Shown: in pieces, positions 31,053 to 39,992 of the stretch
Numbering within the stretch: position 1 is the stretch's first letter
Layout: each line of letters opens with the position of its first letter
Made by a program: the position numbers and the translations under genes
Assembly: GCF_001422365.1 (NCBI RefSeq)
Contig: NZ_LMMT01000001.1
Location: forward strand, 722,820 to 786,819
DNA from: Pseudorhodoferax sp. Leaf265
GTDB lineage: Bacteria; Pseudomonadota; Gammaproteobacteria; Burkholderiales; Burkholderiaceae_C
Reading direction: 5' to 3'
Length of the DNA stretch: 64,000 nt
Notes under the pieces: model-generated
The model's input: the letters and a program-made list of their open reading frames with translations, nothing else
Database searches by the model: none
Told to the model about the DNA's origin: nothing

Positions 31053-33446
31053 TTGGCGCGGGGCATCCCCTCCCACCGCTCCGGCAGGCGCACTTTGCAG
31101 CAACCCGATCCGGCCCTCGACATCGCGGCCCTGCAGGCGCAGGTCGCCGGTACGCTGGCCGCTGCGGAGCGCGCCCGCCACGCGCAACGCCATTTGGAAG
31201 CTGCGCAGCACTACGAACAGGCGGCACGGCAGGCCGGCGCGCAAGGCTGGACGGCCGGCGAGGCGCTGGCGCACGAGGGGGCGGCGCAGAGCCTGGCCTT
31301 GCTGGGCCTGGCCACGGCCAGCGAGGCGCATTGGCGCCGCGCCCATGCGGCCCACGCACGCTGCGGTGCCGACGCCAGACTGCGCGAACTGGAGCAGGCC
31401 CACGCTTTCCTGCGCCCCGGCGAGGCGCAGGACACCCGCCTGGTCGACGAGCTGCGGCGGGAGATCCGCGAGCGCCAGGAGGCCGAGCGCCAGAGCGCGC
31501 GCGTGCAGGCGGCGCTGGCCGAGAGCGAGCAGCGCTTTCGCCGCATGGCCGACGCCACGCCCGACGTGATCTGGATCACCGAGCTGCTGCCCGAGCGCGT
31601 GGTCTACGTGAGCCCGAGCTTCGAACGCGTCTGGGGCCGCAAGGCCGAGGACCTGTACCGCGACCCGCGGCTGTGGACGGCCAGCATCCACGACGAGGAC
31701 CGCGAGGCCGTGGAGCACGCCTTCGGCGCCTGGATCGAGTGCGGCGCCGACCGGGCCTGGACAGCCGAGTTCCGTGTGGTCCAGCCCGGCGGCGCCGTGC
31801 GCTGGATCCACGAGCGCGGCGTGATGATCTCCGACGACCAGGTCGGCCGCGTGACCGGCATCTCCACCGACATCACCGAGCGCAAGGAAGCCGAGGCTGC
31901 GCTACGCATCTCCGAGAGCCGCTTCGCGCTGGCGGCGGCGGGCTCGAACGACGGCATCTTCGACTGGGACATCCCGAACGACCGCATGTACCTGTCCGAG
32001 CGCGCCCAGCGCCTGTACGGCCTGGAGCCTGGCCCGGAGGTGCGCAAGCGCGAGGACTGGGTCCGGATGCTGCGCCAGCACCCCGACGACGCGGCCCGGC
32101 GCACGGCCTTGCTCTGGGGCTACCTGGAGGGCCGGCTACCGGCCTACGATGGCGAGTACCGCATCCTCCATCCCGACGGCCTGTACCGCTGGGTGCGGAT
32201 CCAGGGCCTGTGCGTGCGCGATGCCAGCGGCCGGCCCACGCGCATGGCGGGCTCCATCAGCGACATCGACCCGCACAAGCGCGCCGAAGCGGCGCTGCGC
32301 CAGACCCAGCGGCTGGAGGCCGTGGGCACACTGGCCGGCGGCATCGCACACGACTTCAACAACATCCTGGGCGCGGTGCTCGGCTTCGGCGAAATGGCCC
32401 AGCGCGGCACGCGCGCCGGCAGCCGCGCGCGCCGCGACATCGACTTCATCATGACCGCGGCCGAGCGCGGCCGAGCGCTGGTCGAGCGCATCCTGGCCTT
32501 CAGCCGCAGCGGGCTGATCGAGCGCGTGCCGGTGCACATCGAGCATGTGACGCAGGAGACGCTGCAGCTGATGTCGGCCGCCATCCCGGCCGAGGTGAGG
32601 TTCACGCAGCAGCTGACCACCGGCCGTGCCGCAAGCCTGGGCGATGCCACGCAGTGGCACCAGGTGGTGATGAACCTCGTCACCAATGCGCTGCAGGCCA
32701 TGCCCGAGGGCGGCACGCTGCGCGTGGCGCTCACGCTGCAACCGCTGGACCGGCCACGCGTGGCGACGACGGGCCAGCTGGTCGCCGGCGAGTACCTGGT
32801 ACTCGAGGTGGCCGACACCGGCGCCGGCATCGCGCCCGAACACCTGGCGCGCATCTTCGACCCCTTCTTCACCACGCGCGAGGCCGGTTCGGGCACGGGC
32901 CTGGGCCTGTCGCTCGTGCACGGCATCGTGACCGAGTTCGGCGGCGCGGTCGACGTGCGCACCGAGCCCGGCGCCGGCAGTTGCTTCAGCGTCTGGCTGC
33001 CGCGCACGGGCGACGCGGCCATGCCGACGGACAGCATGCCGGCGCGGCTGCCACGCGGCCGGCACGAGCAGATCCTCGTGGTGGACGACGAAGACGCGCT
33101 GCTGCACCTGGCCACGCAGCGCCTGGCCGACCTGGGCTATGTGCCAGTGGGCTTTCGCTCGGGCGCGGAAGCGCTGGCGGCGTTCGCGGCGCACCCCGAG
33201 CGCTTCGACGCGGTGCTGACCGACGAGCGCATGCCGGGCATGTCGGGCACCGAGCTCGTGCGCGCGCTGCAGGCGCTGCGCCCCGGCATCCCGATCCTGC
33301 TGCTGACCGGCTACACCGACGCCGAACGCGTGCAGCGCGCCCGCGCGGTCGGCGCGAGCGCGGTTCTGGGCAAACCACTCGCCGAGCGGGATCTCGCACG
33401 GGCGCTGGCGCGCGTGCTGGCACCAGCGGCGGGCCGGACCGCCTAG
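31053..33446 (+). CDS. PAS-domain hybrid histidine kinase with C-terminal receiver
   Basis: Read from the TTG at 31053 the protein has 797 residues; no ATG or GTG is available before the first PAS domain, and a TTG at 31095 is an alternative. The order is: helical N-terminus (about 20-140), PAS domain 1 (about 155-280, ending TDITERKEAE), PAS domain 2 (about 285-415), histidine phosphotransfer helix with GGIAHDFNNIL (His433), ATPase domain with NLVTNALQAMPEGG, ADTGAGIAPEH and GTGLGLSLVHG, and a receiver with Asp724 in VLTDERMPG. No membrane helices are visible, so it senses a cytoplasmic signal. The upstream LuxR regulator and downstream receiver are likely partners. Confidence 0.85.
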   Translation: MARGIPSHRSGRRTLQQPDPALDIAALQAQVAGTLAAAERARHAQRHLEAAQHYEQAARQAGAQGWTAGEALAHEGAAQSLALLGLATASEAHWRRAHAAHARCGADARLRELEQAHAFLRPGEAQDTRLVDELRREIRERQEAERQSARVQAALAESEQRFRRMADATPDVIWITELLPERVVYVSPSFERVWGRKAEDLYRDPRLWTASIHDEDREAVEHAFGAWIECGADRAWTAEFRVVQPGGAVRWIHERGVMISDDQVGRVTGISTDITERKEAEAALRISESRFALAAAGSNDGIFDWDIPNDRMYLSERAQRLYGLEPGPEVRKREDWVRMLRQHPDDAARRTALLWGYLEGRLPAYDGEYRILHPDGLYRWVRIQGLCVRDASGRPTRMAGSISDIDPHKRAEAALRQTQRLEAVGTLAGGIAHDFNNILGAVLGFGEMAQRGTRAGSRARRDIDFIMTAAERGRALVERILAFSRSGLIERVPVHIEHVTQETLQLMSAAIPAEVRFTQQLTTGRAASLGDATQWHQVVMNLVTNALQAMPEGGTLRVALTLQPLDRPRVATTGQLVAGEYLVLEVADTGAGIAPEHLARIFDPFFTTREAGSGTGLGLSLVHGIVTEFGGAVDVRTEPGAGSCFSVWLPRTGDAAMPTDSMPARLPRGRHEQILVVDDEDALLHLATQRLADLGYVPVGFRSGAEALAAFAAHPERFDAVLTDERMPGMSGTELVRALQALRPGIPILLLTGYTDAERVQRARAVGASAVLGKPLAERDLARALARVLAPAAGRTA

Positions 33447-33449
33447 GTT

Positions 33450-33791
33450 TCAGGGCAGCGCGGCGCGCACGGCCTGCAGCAACTCGTCGCGCGCGAGCGG
33501 CTTGGCCAGCACCGCAGAGACGCCCTGCAGCCCCGGTGCCGTGCCGCCACGGCCGAAACGCGCGGACAGCAGGATCAGCGGGCCCGCATGGGCCGCACGC
33601 ACGCTGCGCAGCAACGCGGCCACGGCCTGCGGGCCCGCCACGTCGGCGACCACGAGGTCGAAGGCCTGTCCCGCCAGGCCAGCCGCCCTGGCCTCGGTCG
33701 CGCGGTAGCCCGCATCGTCCAGCCAGCGCAGGAGCAGCTGGCGCATGAGGTCATCGGCTTCGACGACGGCAATCCTGAACGGTGGCGGCAA
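33450..33791 (-). CDS. single-domain response regulator receiver
   Basis: The 113-residue protein is a lone receiver with no output domain. It has RIAVVEADDLMRQLLL (acidic pair), the phosphoacceptor Asp in LVVADVAGP and the conserved Lys in VLAKPLARDE. Such proteins shuttle phosphate or control partners by protein contact. It is convergent with the hybrid kinase gene, whose stop is 3 bp away, which suggests a shared phosphorelay. The stretch between receiver strands 3 and 4 is short. Confidence 0.78.
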   Translation of the reverse strand: MPPPFRIAVVEADDLMRQLLLRWLDDAGYRATEARAAGLAGQAFDLVVADVAGPQAVAALLRSVRAAHAGPLILLSARFGRGGTAPGLQGVSAVLAKPLARDELLQAVRAALP

Positions 33792-33888
33792 TCGCAGTCC
33801 CTCGGCCCTTTCGGTCGGCCGACGCGCCGGCCGGCTTCGCCATTACAGCGGCGCGCATGGCGGCCTCAATGTCCGAGGGCGGTCGCCA

Positions 33889-33904
33889 TGTGTCATCTGA
33901 CACA
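33889..33904. promoter_or_regulatory. palindrome TGTGTCA-TC-TGACACA, second copy of the shared core
   Basis: A perfect 7-bp inverted repeat around TC. Its inner 12 bases TGTCATCTGACA are identical to the core of the 30254-30277 palindrome. It sits 118 bp before the OmpR-type gene and 98 bp before the lone receiver gene on the other strand. Recurrence of an identical symmetric 12-mer in front of two regulator genes argues for one common DNA-binding protein. Confidence 0.55.
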
Positions 33905-34021
33905 AGCCGGCGTGCCGCCTGCGGCCGACACGGAACCGACATCCCGACACTGTGCTGCGCGCGCCACCCACTGCACGACACAAATGTCTACACTGCCGCG
34001 TCGCGACCACTCCGCTGCTCC

Positions 34022-34777
<756 letters not shown>

Positions 34778-34875
34778 GCCCGGCTCCCCCTTTTGGCAGG
34801 GGTGGTGCCGGGCCTTCCACGGCATCCCTTGCCACGCGGCTCCGCCCACACTGGTGGCATCGCCGAGGAGCCGCC

Positions 34876-36549
34876 ATGAAAGCCGTGATCTGCACCGAAG
34901 GGCGTACCCCTTCCTTGTTTCGCGAGGCGCCACCGGCTGGCGCGCTGGCGCACATCCGCGCGCTCGCCGGCGTCGGCGTGGAGCTGGCCGTGACAGGCAT
35001 CGGACCGGTGCCGGCCATGCGCACCCTCGCACGTTGGCTGCTACCGCTGTTCGCATTGCTGGTGCAGGCCTGCACCAGCCTGGCGCCGCGCGCGCCGCTG
35101 CCCTACGAGGCCACGCTGCCGGACGCCCGGGACTCCCCACTGGGCCGGCTCGCCCAGCAGGTGCCGGCGGCCGGCCTGTCGGGCTTCCGGCTGCTGCCCG
35201 ACGGCGCGTTCGCGCTCGACGCCCGGCTGGTGCTGGCACAGCGGGCCGAGCGCACGCTGGATCTGCAGTACTACCTGTTCCGTTGCGATGCCATCGGCCT
35301 GGCCGTGCTGCAGGCGCTGGCCCAGGCGGCCGAGCGCGGCGTGCGCGTGCGCCTGCTGGTGGACGACCTGCACGTGGACGACGACGACGCCCGCTTTGCC
35401 GCCTTTGCGGCCCATCCCAATGTGCAGGTGCGCCTGTTCAACCCGCTGCCCGCGCGCGGGGGCGGCGTGCTGTCGCGCCTCGTGCGCTCGCTGCCCGAGC
35501 TGCGCCGCATCAACCACCGCATGCACAACAAGCTGTTCATCGCCGACGACAGCCTGTCGGTCTCGGGCGGCCGCAACATCGGCCGCGAGTACTTCATGCA
35601 GGACGCGGACGCGAACTTCATCGACATGGACATCCTGGCGCTGGGGCCGGTGGTGCGGGAGCAGTCGGCCTCGTTCGACCGCTACTGGAACAGCGAGCAC
35701 GCCTACCCGATCGGCGCGCTGGCCCGCACGGCTCCCGCAGCGCCGCTGCCGGCCGGCCCCGCGGCACTGCCGGACCCGGGACATGCCCAGGACGCGCTGG
35801 GCCGCGCCCGGCTCTCGCAGGAACTGGCCGCCGGCCCGCTGGACCTGATCTGGGCGCCGGGGCGCGTGGTCGCCGACCTGCCCGACAAGATCGCCCGGCC
35901 CGAGAGCGCGCAGCGCTTCGCCGACAGCGTCACCGAGCACACGCTGGACCTGGTCCGCGGCGCGCAGCGGCGCGTGCTGATCATCTGCCCCTACTTCATC
36001 CCCGGCAAGGTCGGGCTGGACATCATGCGCGACGCGCAGCGGCGCCAGGTGCGCACCACGCTGCTGACCAACGCCCTGGGTGCCACCGACGAGGCGCTCG
36101 TGCACTTCGCCTACGCGGGCTACCGCCGCGAGGTGCTGCGCCTGGGCGTGGAGGTCTACGAGCTGGGCCCGGACATCGCGCGGCGGCTCCGCAAGCTGGG
36201 CAACTTCGGACGCTCGCAAGGCCGTCTGCACGCCAAGATGGCCATCGTCGACGAGACACAGATGTTCATCGGCTCGATGAACATGGACGAGCGCTCGGCC
36301 AGCGTGAACACCGAGGTGGGCCTGCTGATCGACAGCCCGGCCCTGGTGCGGGACTTCCGCCGGCTCATGGACGGCGAGCACTTCCGCAGCGCCTACCGCC
36401 TGCGCCTGGGCGAGAACGACCGGCTGCAATGGATCGACCGCGACGACGATGGCCGCGAGGAGGTGCTGGATGCGGAGCCCGGCCTGCACCCCTGGCTGCG
36501 ACTCAAGCGCTGGCTGTTGACGCCCATCGTGCCGGAGGATCTGCTGTGA
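34876..36549 (+). CDS. phospholipase D-family lipoprotein (cardiolipin-synthase-like)
   Basis: The protein carries two HKD motifs: HNKLFIADDSLSVSGGRNIG (with the preceding His) and HAKMAIVDETQMFIGSMNMD. Both have the following Gly/Ser and Asn typical of cardiolipin synthases that act on phospholipids. An internal ATG at 35017 starts a perfect lipoprotein signal (LARWLLPLFALLVQACTS, lipobox Cys), which gives a 510-residue lipoprotein. The upstream ATG at 34876 has a strong GAGGAG site 5 bases away and would add 47 residues before the signal. I report the longer frame and regard the start as unresolved. A terminator follows at 36571. Confidence 0.85.
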   Translation: MKAVICTEGRTPSLFREAPPAGALAHIRALAGVGVELAVTGIGPVPAMRTLARWLLPLFALLVQACTSLAPRAPLPYEATLPDARDSPLGRLAQQVPAAGLSGFRLLPDGAFALDARLVLAQRAERTLDLQYYLFRCDAIGLAVLQALAQAAERGVRVRLLVDDLHVDDDDARFAAFAAHPNVQVRLFNPLPARGGGVLSRLVRSLPELRRINHRMHNKLFIADDSLSVSGGRNIGREYFMQDADANFIDMDILALGPVVREQSASFDRYWNSEHAYPIGALARTAPAAPLPAGPAALPDPGHAQDALGRARLSQELAAGPLDLIWAPGRVVADLPDKIARPESAQRFADSVTEHTLDLVRGAQRRVLIICPYFIPGKVGLDIMRDAQRRQVRTTLLTNALGATDEALVHFAYAGYRREVLRLGVEVYELGPDIARRLRKLGNFGRSQGRLHAKMAIVDETQMFIGSMNMDERSASVNTEVGLLIDSPALVRDFRRLMDGEHFRSAYRLRLGENDRLQWIDRDDDGREEVLDAEPGLHPWLRLKRWLLTPIVPEDLL

Positions 36550-36570
36550 CCGGCCTGGGGCCGTCAAAGA

Positions 36571-36603
36571 AAAGGCGTCCACCGGATGCCGGTGGACGCC
36601 TTT
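36571..36603 (+). terminator. strong hairpin terminator after the phospholipase D-family gene
   Basis: AAAGGCGTCCACCGG (36571-36585) pairs with all 15 bases of 36589-36603 around the loop ATG. The A-rich 5' side and TTT on the 3' side make it a plausible bidirectional Rho-independent terminator. It marks the boundary between the core genes and the island. Confidence 0.75.
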
Positions 36604-36611
36604 CAGGAGGT

Positions 36612-36640
36612 TTGAATGAGCTGGGGGATTTGACCTCCCG
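36612..36640. repeat. degenerate attachment-site copy of the ssrA 3' end (left)
   Basis: TTGAATG-AGCTGGGGG-ATTTGA-CCTCCCG matches the sequence at 42821-42853 (TTGAATG, GTGG, AGCTGGGGGG, ATTTGAA, CCCCCG) with a few deletions and substitutions. The right copy contains the CCA end and T-arm of tmRNA. The left copy lacks GTGG and cannot encode a functional 3' end, as expected for an attL remnant. Confidence 0.5.
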
Positions 36641-36739
36641 TTCAGCCCAACAGCCATGCGGCCTCGCGGCGGTGCGTGCGAGACACGTGCGAATGCTCCG
36701 CGCTCGAGCTGAAGGCCGGGCCGGCCCGATCCAATGCAC

Positions 36740-37116
36740 CTACAGGCCGCGCAGCCACGCAAGGCCGTAGACCGCCGACAGCGCGAAGATGCCCCACTCT
36801 TGGCCTTCCAGCTGGCCCAGAGCCAGAACGGCGTGCCGACTAGGCCACCGACGCCCCATGGGTGACGACGCTGCTGCGCTCCTGGGAGCACCAGCTGCCA
36901 CGGCCACCAGCGGCTCGGACCGCAACAGCAGGCGGGTGATCAGGTCGGATTGCCCTTGGACGCATACCGCTTGTGATCGTTCGAGCCTGGCCTCGCGGGC
37001 GCGGTGTTGCTCGGCACATACGTCTGCCTCATCGCGCTGTTCACGTATGACCTTGCCACAACAGTCGTAGCCGGCGAGGGCGCCACTTCGGGGGTGCTTG
37101 CGATGCGGTCGTTCAT
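36740..37116 (-). pseudogene. probable remnant of a small membrane protein gene
   Basis: An ATG at 37116 opens MNDRIASTPEVAPSPATTVV and runs to a stop at 36940. A neighbouring frame continues with EARLERSQAVCVQGQSDLIT and LLLRSEPLVAV, a third reads VGTPFWLWASWKAKSG, and the end returns to EWGIFALSAVYGLAWLRGL before a stop at 36740. Joined through two or three single-base frameshifts these make one plausible protein with a C-terminal membrane segment. I do not recognise the family. Region 36641-36739 and 37117-37280 show nothing else. Confidence 0.35.
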
Positions 37117-37280
37117 GCGGGAAGCCTTTGCGATGTTTGTGTCCCAGAGTACACCAGTGCAGCGGCACGTTGACGTGGGATTCAGCATGCCGCTTTGGCA
37201 GGCAACCTGCTTGGCCTGTTGTCCTACGAAATAAAGATGTGCTCCCGCGGCGCAGCTGCCTACCGGACGAGCGTTCTGAG

Positions 37281-37314
37281 AAAAAGGCCCTGAGGCGTTT
37301 CCGCCACAGGGCCT
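37281..37314 (-). terminator. Rho-independent terminator of the small minus-strand operon
   Basis: On the minus strand AGGCCCTG-T-GGCG (complement of 37302-37314) pairs with CGCC-T-CAGGGCCT across a 4-nt loop, one internal mismatch, followed by TTTTTC. It lies 210 bp past the stop of the gene at 37528. The stretch 37315-37527 between them holds no convincing gene. Confidence 0.65.
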
Positions 37315-37527
37315 GTTAGGCACCAGCCAGAGCCGGCGAGGAGACAACCATTGCCGTCTTGGTGCAACACGTGCACCACCATAACGTCCTGGAAGCGGTC
37401 CTGGACATTCTGGTGGCGCCGCGGATCTGGTCCGTGCACCAACGTGGCCAAATTCATGGGACGTGGCATCTGATGCACATCGCATGCCAGCCTTCGATGG
37501 GACGAGGTCATCCGCGCAGACAAAATG

Positions 37528-37827
37528 TCAACGCTCTTCAAAGCGCAATTCCGCATCAAGTGGCGCGTTCCTGCCGCGGTAGCAGGCCAGGAGCGCTGAT
37601 TCGAGCGCGCCATCCAACGCCTCGGCGGCTACAAGCTCCGTGGGCGCAGGCTCATGCAACGGCGCGAGGCCGCTATATCCCCACGTTGCGCGCGCTTGAT
37701 CGCCAGCGAACGCTTCTTCAGGAGTGACACCTGCCCGCGACAGGAACAGCAAGGCAGCAGCCAGGCCGCGCTCGGCCTCTTGCGGCGTCGCCCCAGGAGC
37801 ATGGAACTGCAAACGCATGCCTTTCAT
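37528..37827 (-). CDS. hypothetical 99-residue island protein
   Basis: The ATG at 37827 is preceded by GCGGAGCC and overlaps the stop of the upstream gene by 4 bp (ATGA). The product, beginning MKGMRLQFHAPGATPQEAERG, is acidic and mostly helical (LAAALLFLSRAGVTPEEAF, LVAAEALDGALESALLACY). No membrane segment or known motif is visible and I do not recognise the family. Coupling to the cysteine-containing protein upstream and a shared terminator support a real two-gene operon. Confidence 0.6.
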   Translation of the reverse strand: MKGMRLQFHAPGATPQEAERGLAAALLFLSRAGVTPEEAFAGDQARATWGYSGLAPLHEPAPTELVAAEALDGALESALLACYRGRNAPLDAELRFEER

Positions 37828-38066
37828 GGCTCCGCCTGGCTGACAAGCTCGCTGATCTGAAACTGCGCGTGGCACTGCGGAATGCATTGAGAGCACCCGT
37901 CCACTTGGCCGAAAAACATGCGCGCGGCTCTCAGCGCCTCGTCGCAGTATTCATACAGTCCGAGCAGTCGGGTGAACTTCAGTGCGGGCCACCCTGGACA
38001 CCCGTCAAGGTGAACGATGTGGCTGCCGTTTTCGTCCGCATCAAGGGAAACGCAGAACTGGTGCAT
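37824..38066 (-). CDS. hypothetical 80-residue cysteine-containing island protein
   Basis: The product starts MHQFCVSLDADENGSHIVHL and contains six cysteines, including CSQCIPQC in the C-terminal third, which could hold a metal or a disulphide. No family is recognised. The ATG at 38066 has a GGAAG ribosome site 9 bases upstream that lies within one arm of a perfect 10-bp hairpin, so translation may be regulated. The stop overlaps the next start by 4 bp. Confidence 0.6.
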   Translation of the reverse strand: MHQFCVSLDADENGSHIVHLDGCPGWPALKFTRLLGLYEYCDEALRAARMFFGQVDGCSQCIPQCHAQFQISELVSQAEP

Positions 38067-38100
38067 CGCCGCAAACTTCCGTGCAAAAAAGGAAGTTTGC
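38067..38100 (-). promoter_or_regulatory. hairpin that sequesters the ribosome-binding site
   Basis: On the minus strand GCAAACTTCC, loop TTTTTTGCAC, then GGAAGTTTGC form a perfect 10-bp stem ending 4 bases before the start codon at 38066. The GGAAG ribosome site is inside the 3' arm. Folding would block initiation, so the element may respond to temperature, an RNA or a protein. A terminator is an alternative, but the T-run is in the loop rather than after the stem. Confidence 0.5.
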
Positions 38101-38171
38101 CGAGTCCTAAGCGATCAAAAGAATGCACCGGCGCCGGCAGTCGGCTGCCGCTGCCTTCGGTCAGCCGGATG

Positions 38172-38393
38172 TCAATTTCGCCGAATTAACCAGTAGTCCC
38201 ACCAGCCCAAATGCCACTCGATGCGCAAAAGTGTGTCAGCGGGTTCGGTGAAGGGGTTGGCCTCCCAGAAAAGACCAAGCCTTGCGGCATGTGCCCCGCC
38301 ATTTCGGGCAGCAATACATGCAGCGAGGGAGTGCATTGATTCAGCATAAGCGAGGTGGCTCCGACGCAGAAATTCCCGGTGATACCTGGGCAA
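38172..38393 (-). CDS. small protein resembling ribosome modulation factor
   Basis: Read from a TTG at 38393 it has 73 residues; an ATG at 38336 would give 54. The C-terminal part ARLGLFWEANPFTEPADTL followed by WHLGWWDYWLIRRN has the spacing of Gly, Pro and Trp-Gly-Trp seen in Rmf-like proteins. Rmf dimerises ribosomes in stationary phase. The similarity is by eye only, the start is uncertain, and no clear ribosome site precedes either start. It lies upstream of the two-gene operon at 37528-38066 on the same strand. Confidence 0.5.
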   Translation of the reverse strand: MPRYHREFLRRSHLAYAESMHSLAACIAARNGGAHAARLGLFWEANPFTEPADTLLRIEWHLGWWDYWLIRRN

Positions 38394-38609
38394 AGACGCA
38401 TCCGGATGGCCCTTGCACGCACGGTCCTACGCAGCGGGCTAGCGACTTCGCGCCCGGAGACGACTGTGGCGGAGACCGCGCTCTCCGTAGTCTGAGCCGC
38501 TGTCAAGATTGGCAGTTCTCGCAGTTACGAGCCAGGTCATCACTGGCCGACACGAATGTCGTGACATGGATCACTGCTCCGACAGGCGTCGCTGTTTACC
38601 CTTGGAGCC

Positions 38610-38813
38610 ATGAAGCAGATCAGGATATCGAGCCATGTCGAGCGCCCGCCCGGCAAGGGGCAGCAGTTCGTCTGCGAATGGATGGAAGCGTCGTTGATGA
38701 ACCGATGGCTTCTCAAGATCAGGCTGTCCGAGGCATTGAGCGCCCACGGCGAGGGCAGCCACTGGGTGGAGACTCGAGACAAAGAACAGACGCGGAAGTC
38801 CGTGGCCGCGTAG
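38610..38813 (+). CDS. hypothetical 67-residue island protein
   Basis: The ATG at 38610 follows TTGGAGCC, a reasonable ribosome site 4 bases away. The product begins MKQIRISSHVERPPGKGQQF and is basic, with no membrane segment or known motif. Codon third positions are only moderately G/C. The flanking stretches 38394-38609 and 38814-39066 show no convincing coding. Confidence 0.4.
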   Translation: MKQIRISSHVERPPGKGQQFVCEWMEASLMNRWLLKIRLSEALSAHGEGSHWVETRDKEQTRKSVAA

Positions 38814-39066
38814 GACCGGCGAAGCAGCGTCAAAGGCTGGCCTGAGCGCGCTCCATCGTCTTTGCGGGGCAGCACCCCAGCCCCAAGGAGACGATCCTGC
38901 GAGCAGCGTGCGGCACATGGCCGGCGAACGCACCGCATACGGCTGCGGTGCGAGCATCGTGCCAGTGGGTTGGCCCCGTATTGCGGCCGGCGTCAGACTT
39001 CTGCGCGATGGACTAGGCTGGCCAGGCTGGAACGCCCAGAGATACTGACCAGCCTGGCTGCTCAAA

Positions 39067-39477
39067 CTACTTGGCAGGCGCTGTGGACTTCATATCACCG
39101 ACGCCACCCTTCTTGTCGGCCTTTTCGCCATTCGCTTCGGGCGAGGGTGTGGGAGCAGCCTTGCGGTTTCCGGTCGATGCGCGGCCCGTCGTATCAGCCG
39201 ACCCGGTCGCCGGCTTGCGTTCCGCCGGCACGCGGGCCTTCTCGCCCGTCGTTTCCGTTGTGGGGGCAGGTGCCATGCCGCCGGACGGGGCTGCACCGCT
39301 CTTGCCCGAAGCGCTGCTTCCGGCCATGTCGGGCCGCGGGCCTGCAGGTGCAGTGCCCTTTTCTCCATTGGCTTGAGCCGACGGAGCAGGCGTGCCTGTC
39401 GTGTTGCTCTGCGCGAATGCAGCCATGCTTGCGGCTTGTGCGATCACGATGCCCGTTGCCAAAAGAAGCTTCTTCAT
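39067..39477 (-). CDS. exported low-complexity protein
   Basis: The 136-residue protein has a good signal peptide (MKKLLLATGIVIAQAASMAA, cleavage near FAQ). The mature part is disordered, rich in Gly, Ala, Ser, Thr and Pro, and shows a loosely repeated unit containing ANGEKG, TTGEKA and ANGEKA. It is probably periplasmic or cell-surface linked; function is unknown. The ATG at 39477 is followed immediately by Lys-Lys as expected for a Sec signal. Confidence 0.7.
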   Translation of the reverse strand: MKKLLLATGIVIAQAASMAAFAQSNTTGTPAPSAQANGEKGTAPAGPRPDMAGSSASGKSGAAPSGGMAPAPTTETTGEKARVPAERKPATGSADTTGRASTGNRKAAPTPSPEANGEKADKKGGVGDMKSTAPAK

Positions 39478-39992
39478 TTCATGTCCTTCAAAGGTGATCC
39501 GCTGCGCCGAGTAGCGCTGCCTGGAACACCTTCAGGCTAAGAAGCTGGCTGGGGCGAAGCGGTAGGACAGAAGGCAGTTGGAACGCAAGCGGCCGATCAT
39601 CTTGCACGTCCACCCATCAAGGTCGCTCGCATCGGGCTAACAAGGCGACGGCCGGATGGAACACACCCGGCCGTCTGACCATGGCATGCCCGTTTCTTAG
39701 GAGATGCATGCCCTAGCTGAAGAAATTATCTGGATTCGTTCAGCGATGCATATCCCATGATCACGGGATGTTCGCGATTCGTTCGAGGTAATGCTTCCTA
39801 CAGAGTCTCGCGAGCTGGGATGACGCGCAGAAGCTGTGTTCTGAAAAAACTTGCGTGTCGTGTCAGCAAGCATTCGAACACTTCTCATGAACTGCAACAT
39901 CTCAAACAGAGCCTGGGTTCTCGACCACGCCATCAGGGCCGCACAAAGCCGGTCCACCACCCAACGAAGAAGCAACGTGCAGCGGTGAACCA
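39478..39992. other. 515-bp intergenic stretch, no convincing gene
   Basis: Short open frames on both strands here lack ribosome sites and have irregular codon use. The only structure seen is a 9-bp inverted repeat GACGGCCGG (39647-39655) with CCGGCCGTC (39667-39675), without a T-run. A+T content is relatively high around 39710-39860. It may be decayed coding sequence. Confidence 0.5.

Noticed and set aside
31028-33748. Very long open frame in another frame of the hybrid kinase gene
   Set aside because: Its translation is Arg/Pro/Ala/His-rich with no domain, as expected from a shadow frame of high-G+C coding DNA, while the real frame shows PAS, kinase and receiver motifs.
36612-36640. Left repeat considered as a tRNA gene or functional tmRNA fragment
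   Set aside because: It lacks the acceptor end and the T-arm pairing is broken; it is only interpretable as an attachment-site remnant.
37260-37613. Minus-strand open frame of 117 codons in the island
   Set aside because: It runs straight through the terminator hairpin at 37281-37314 and overlaps a better supported gene at 37528; no ribosome site is visible.
38540-39065. Several overlapping open frames of 130-165 codons on the minus strand
   Set aside because: Codon use is irregular, no ribosome sites, and the translations have no fold-like pattern.
39647-39675. 9-bp inverted repeat as a possible terminator
   Set aside because: No T-run on either strand and no gene ends close enough.
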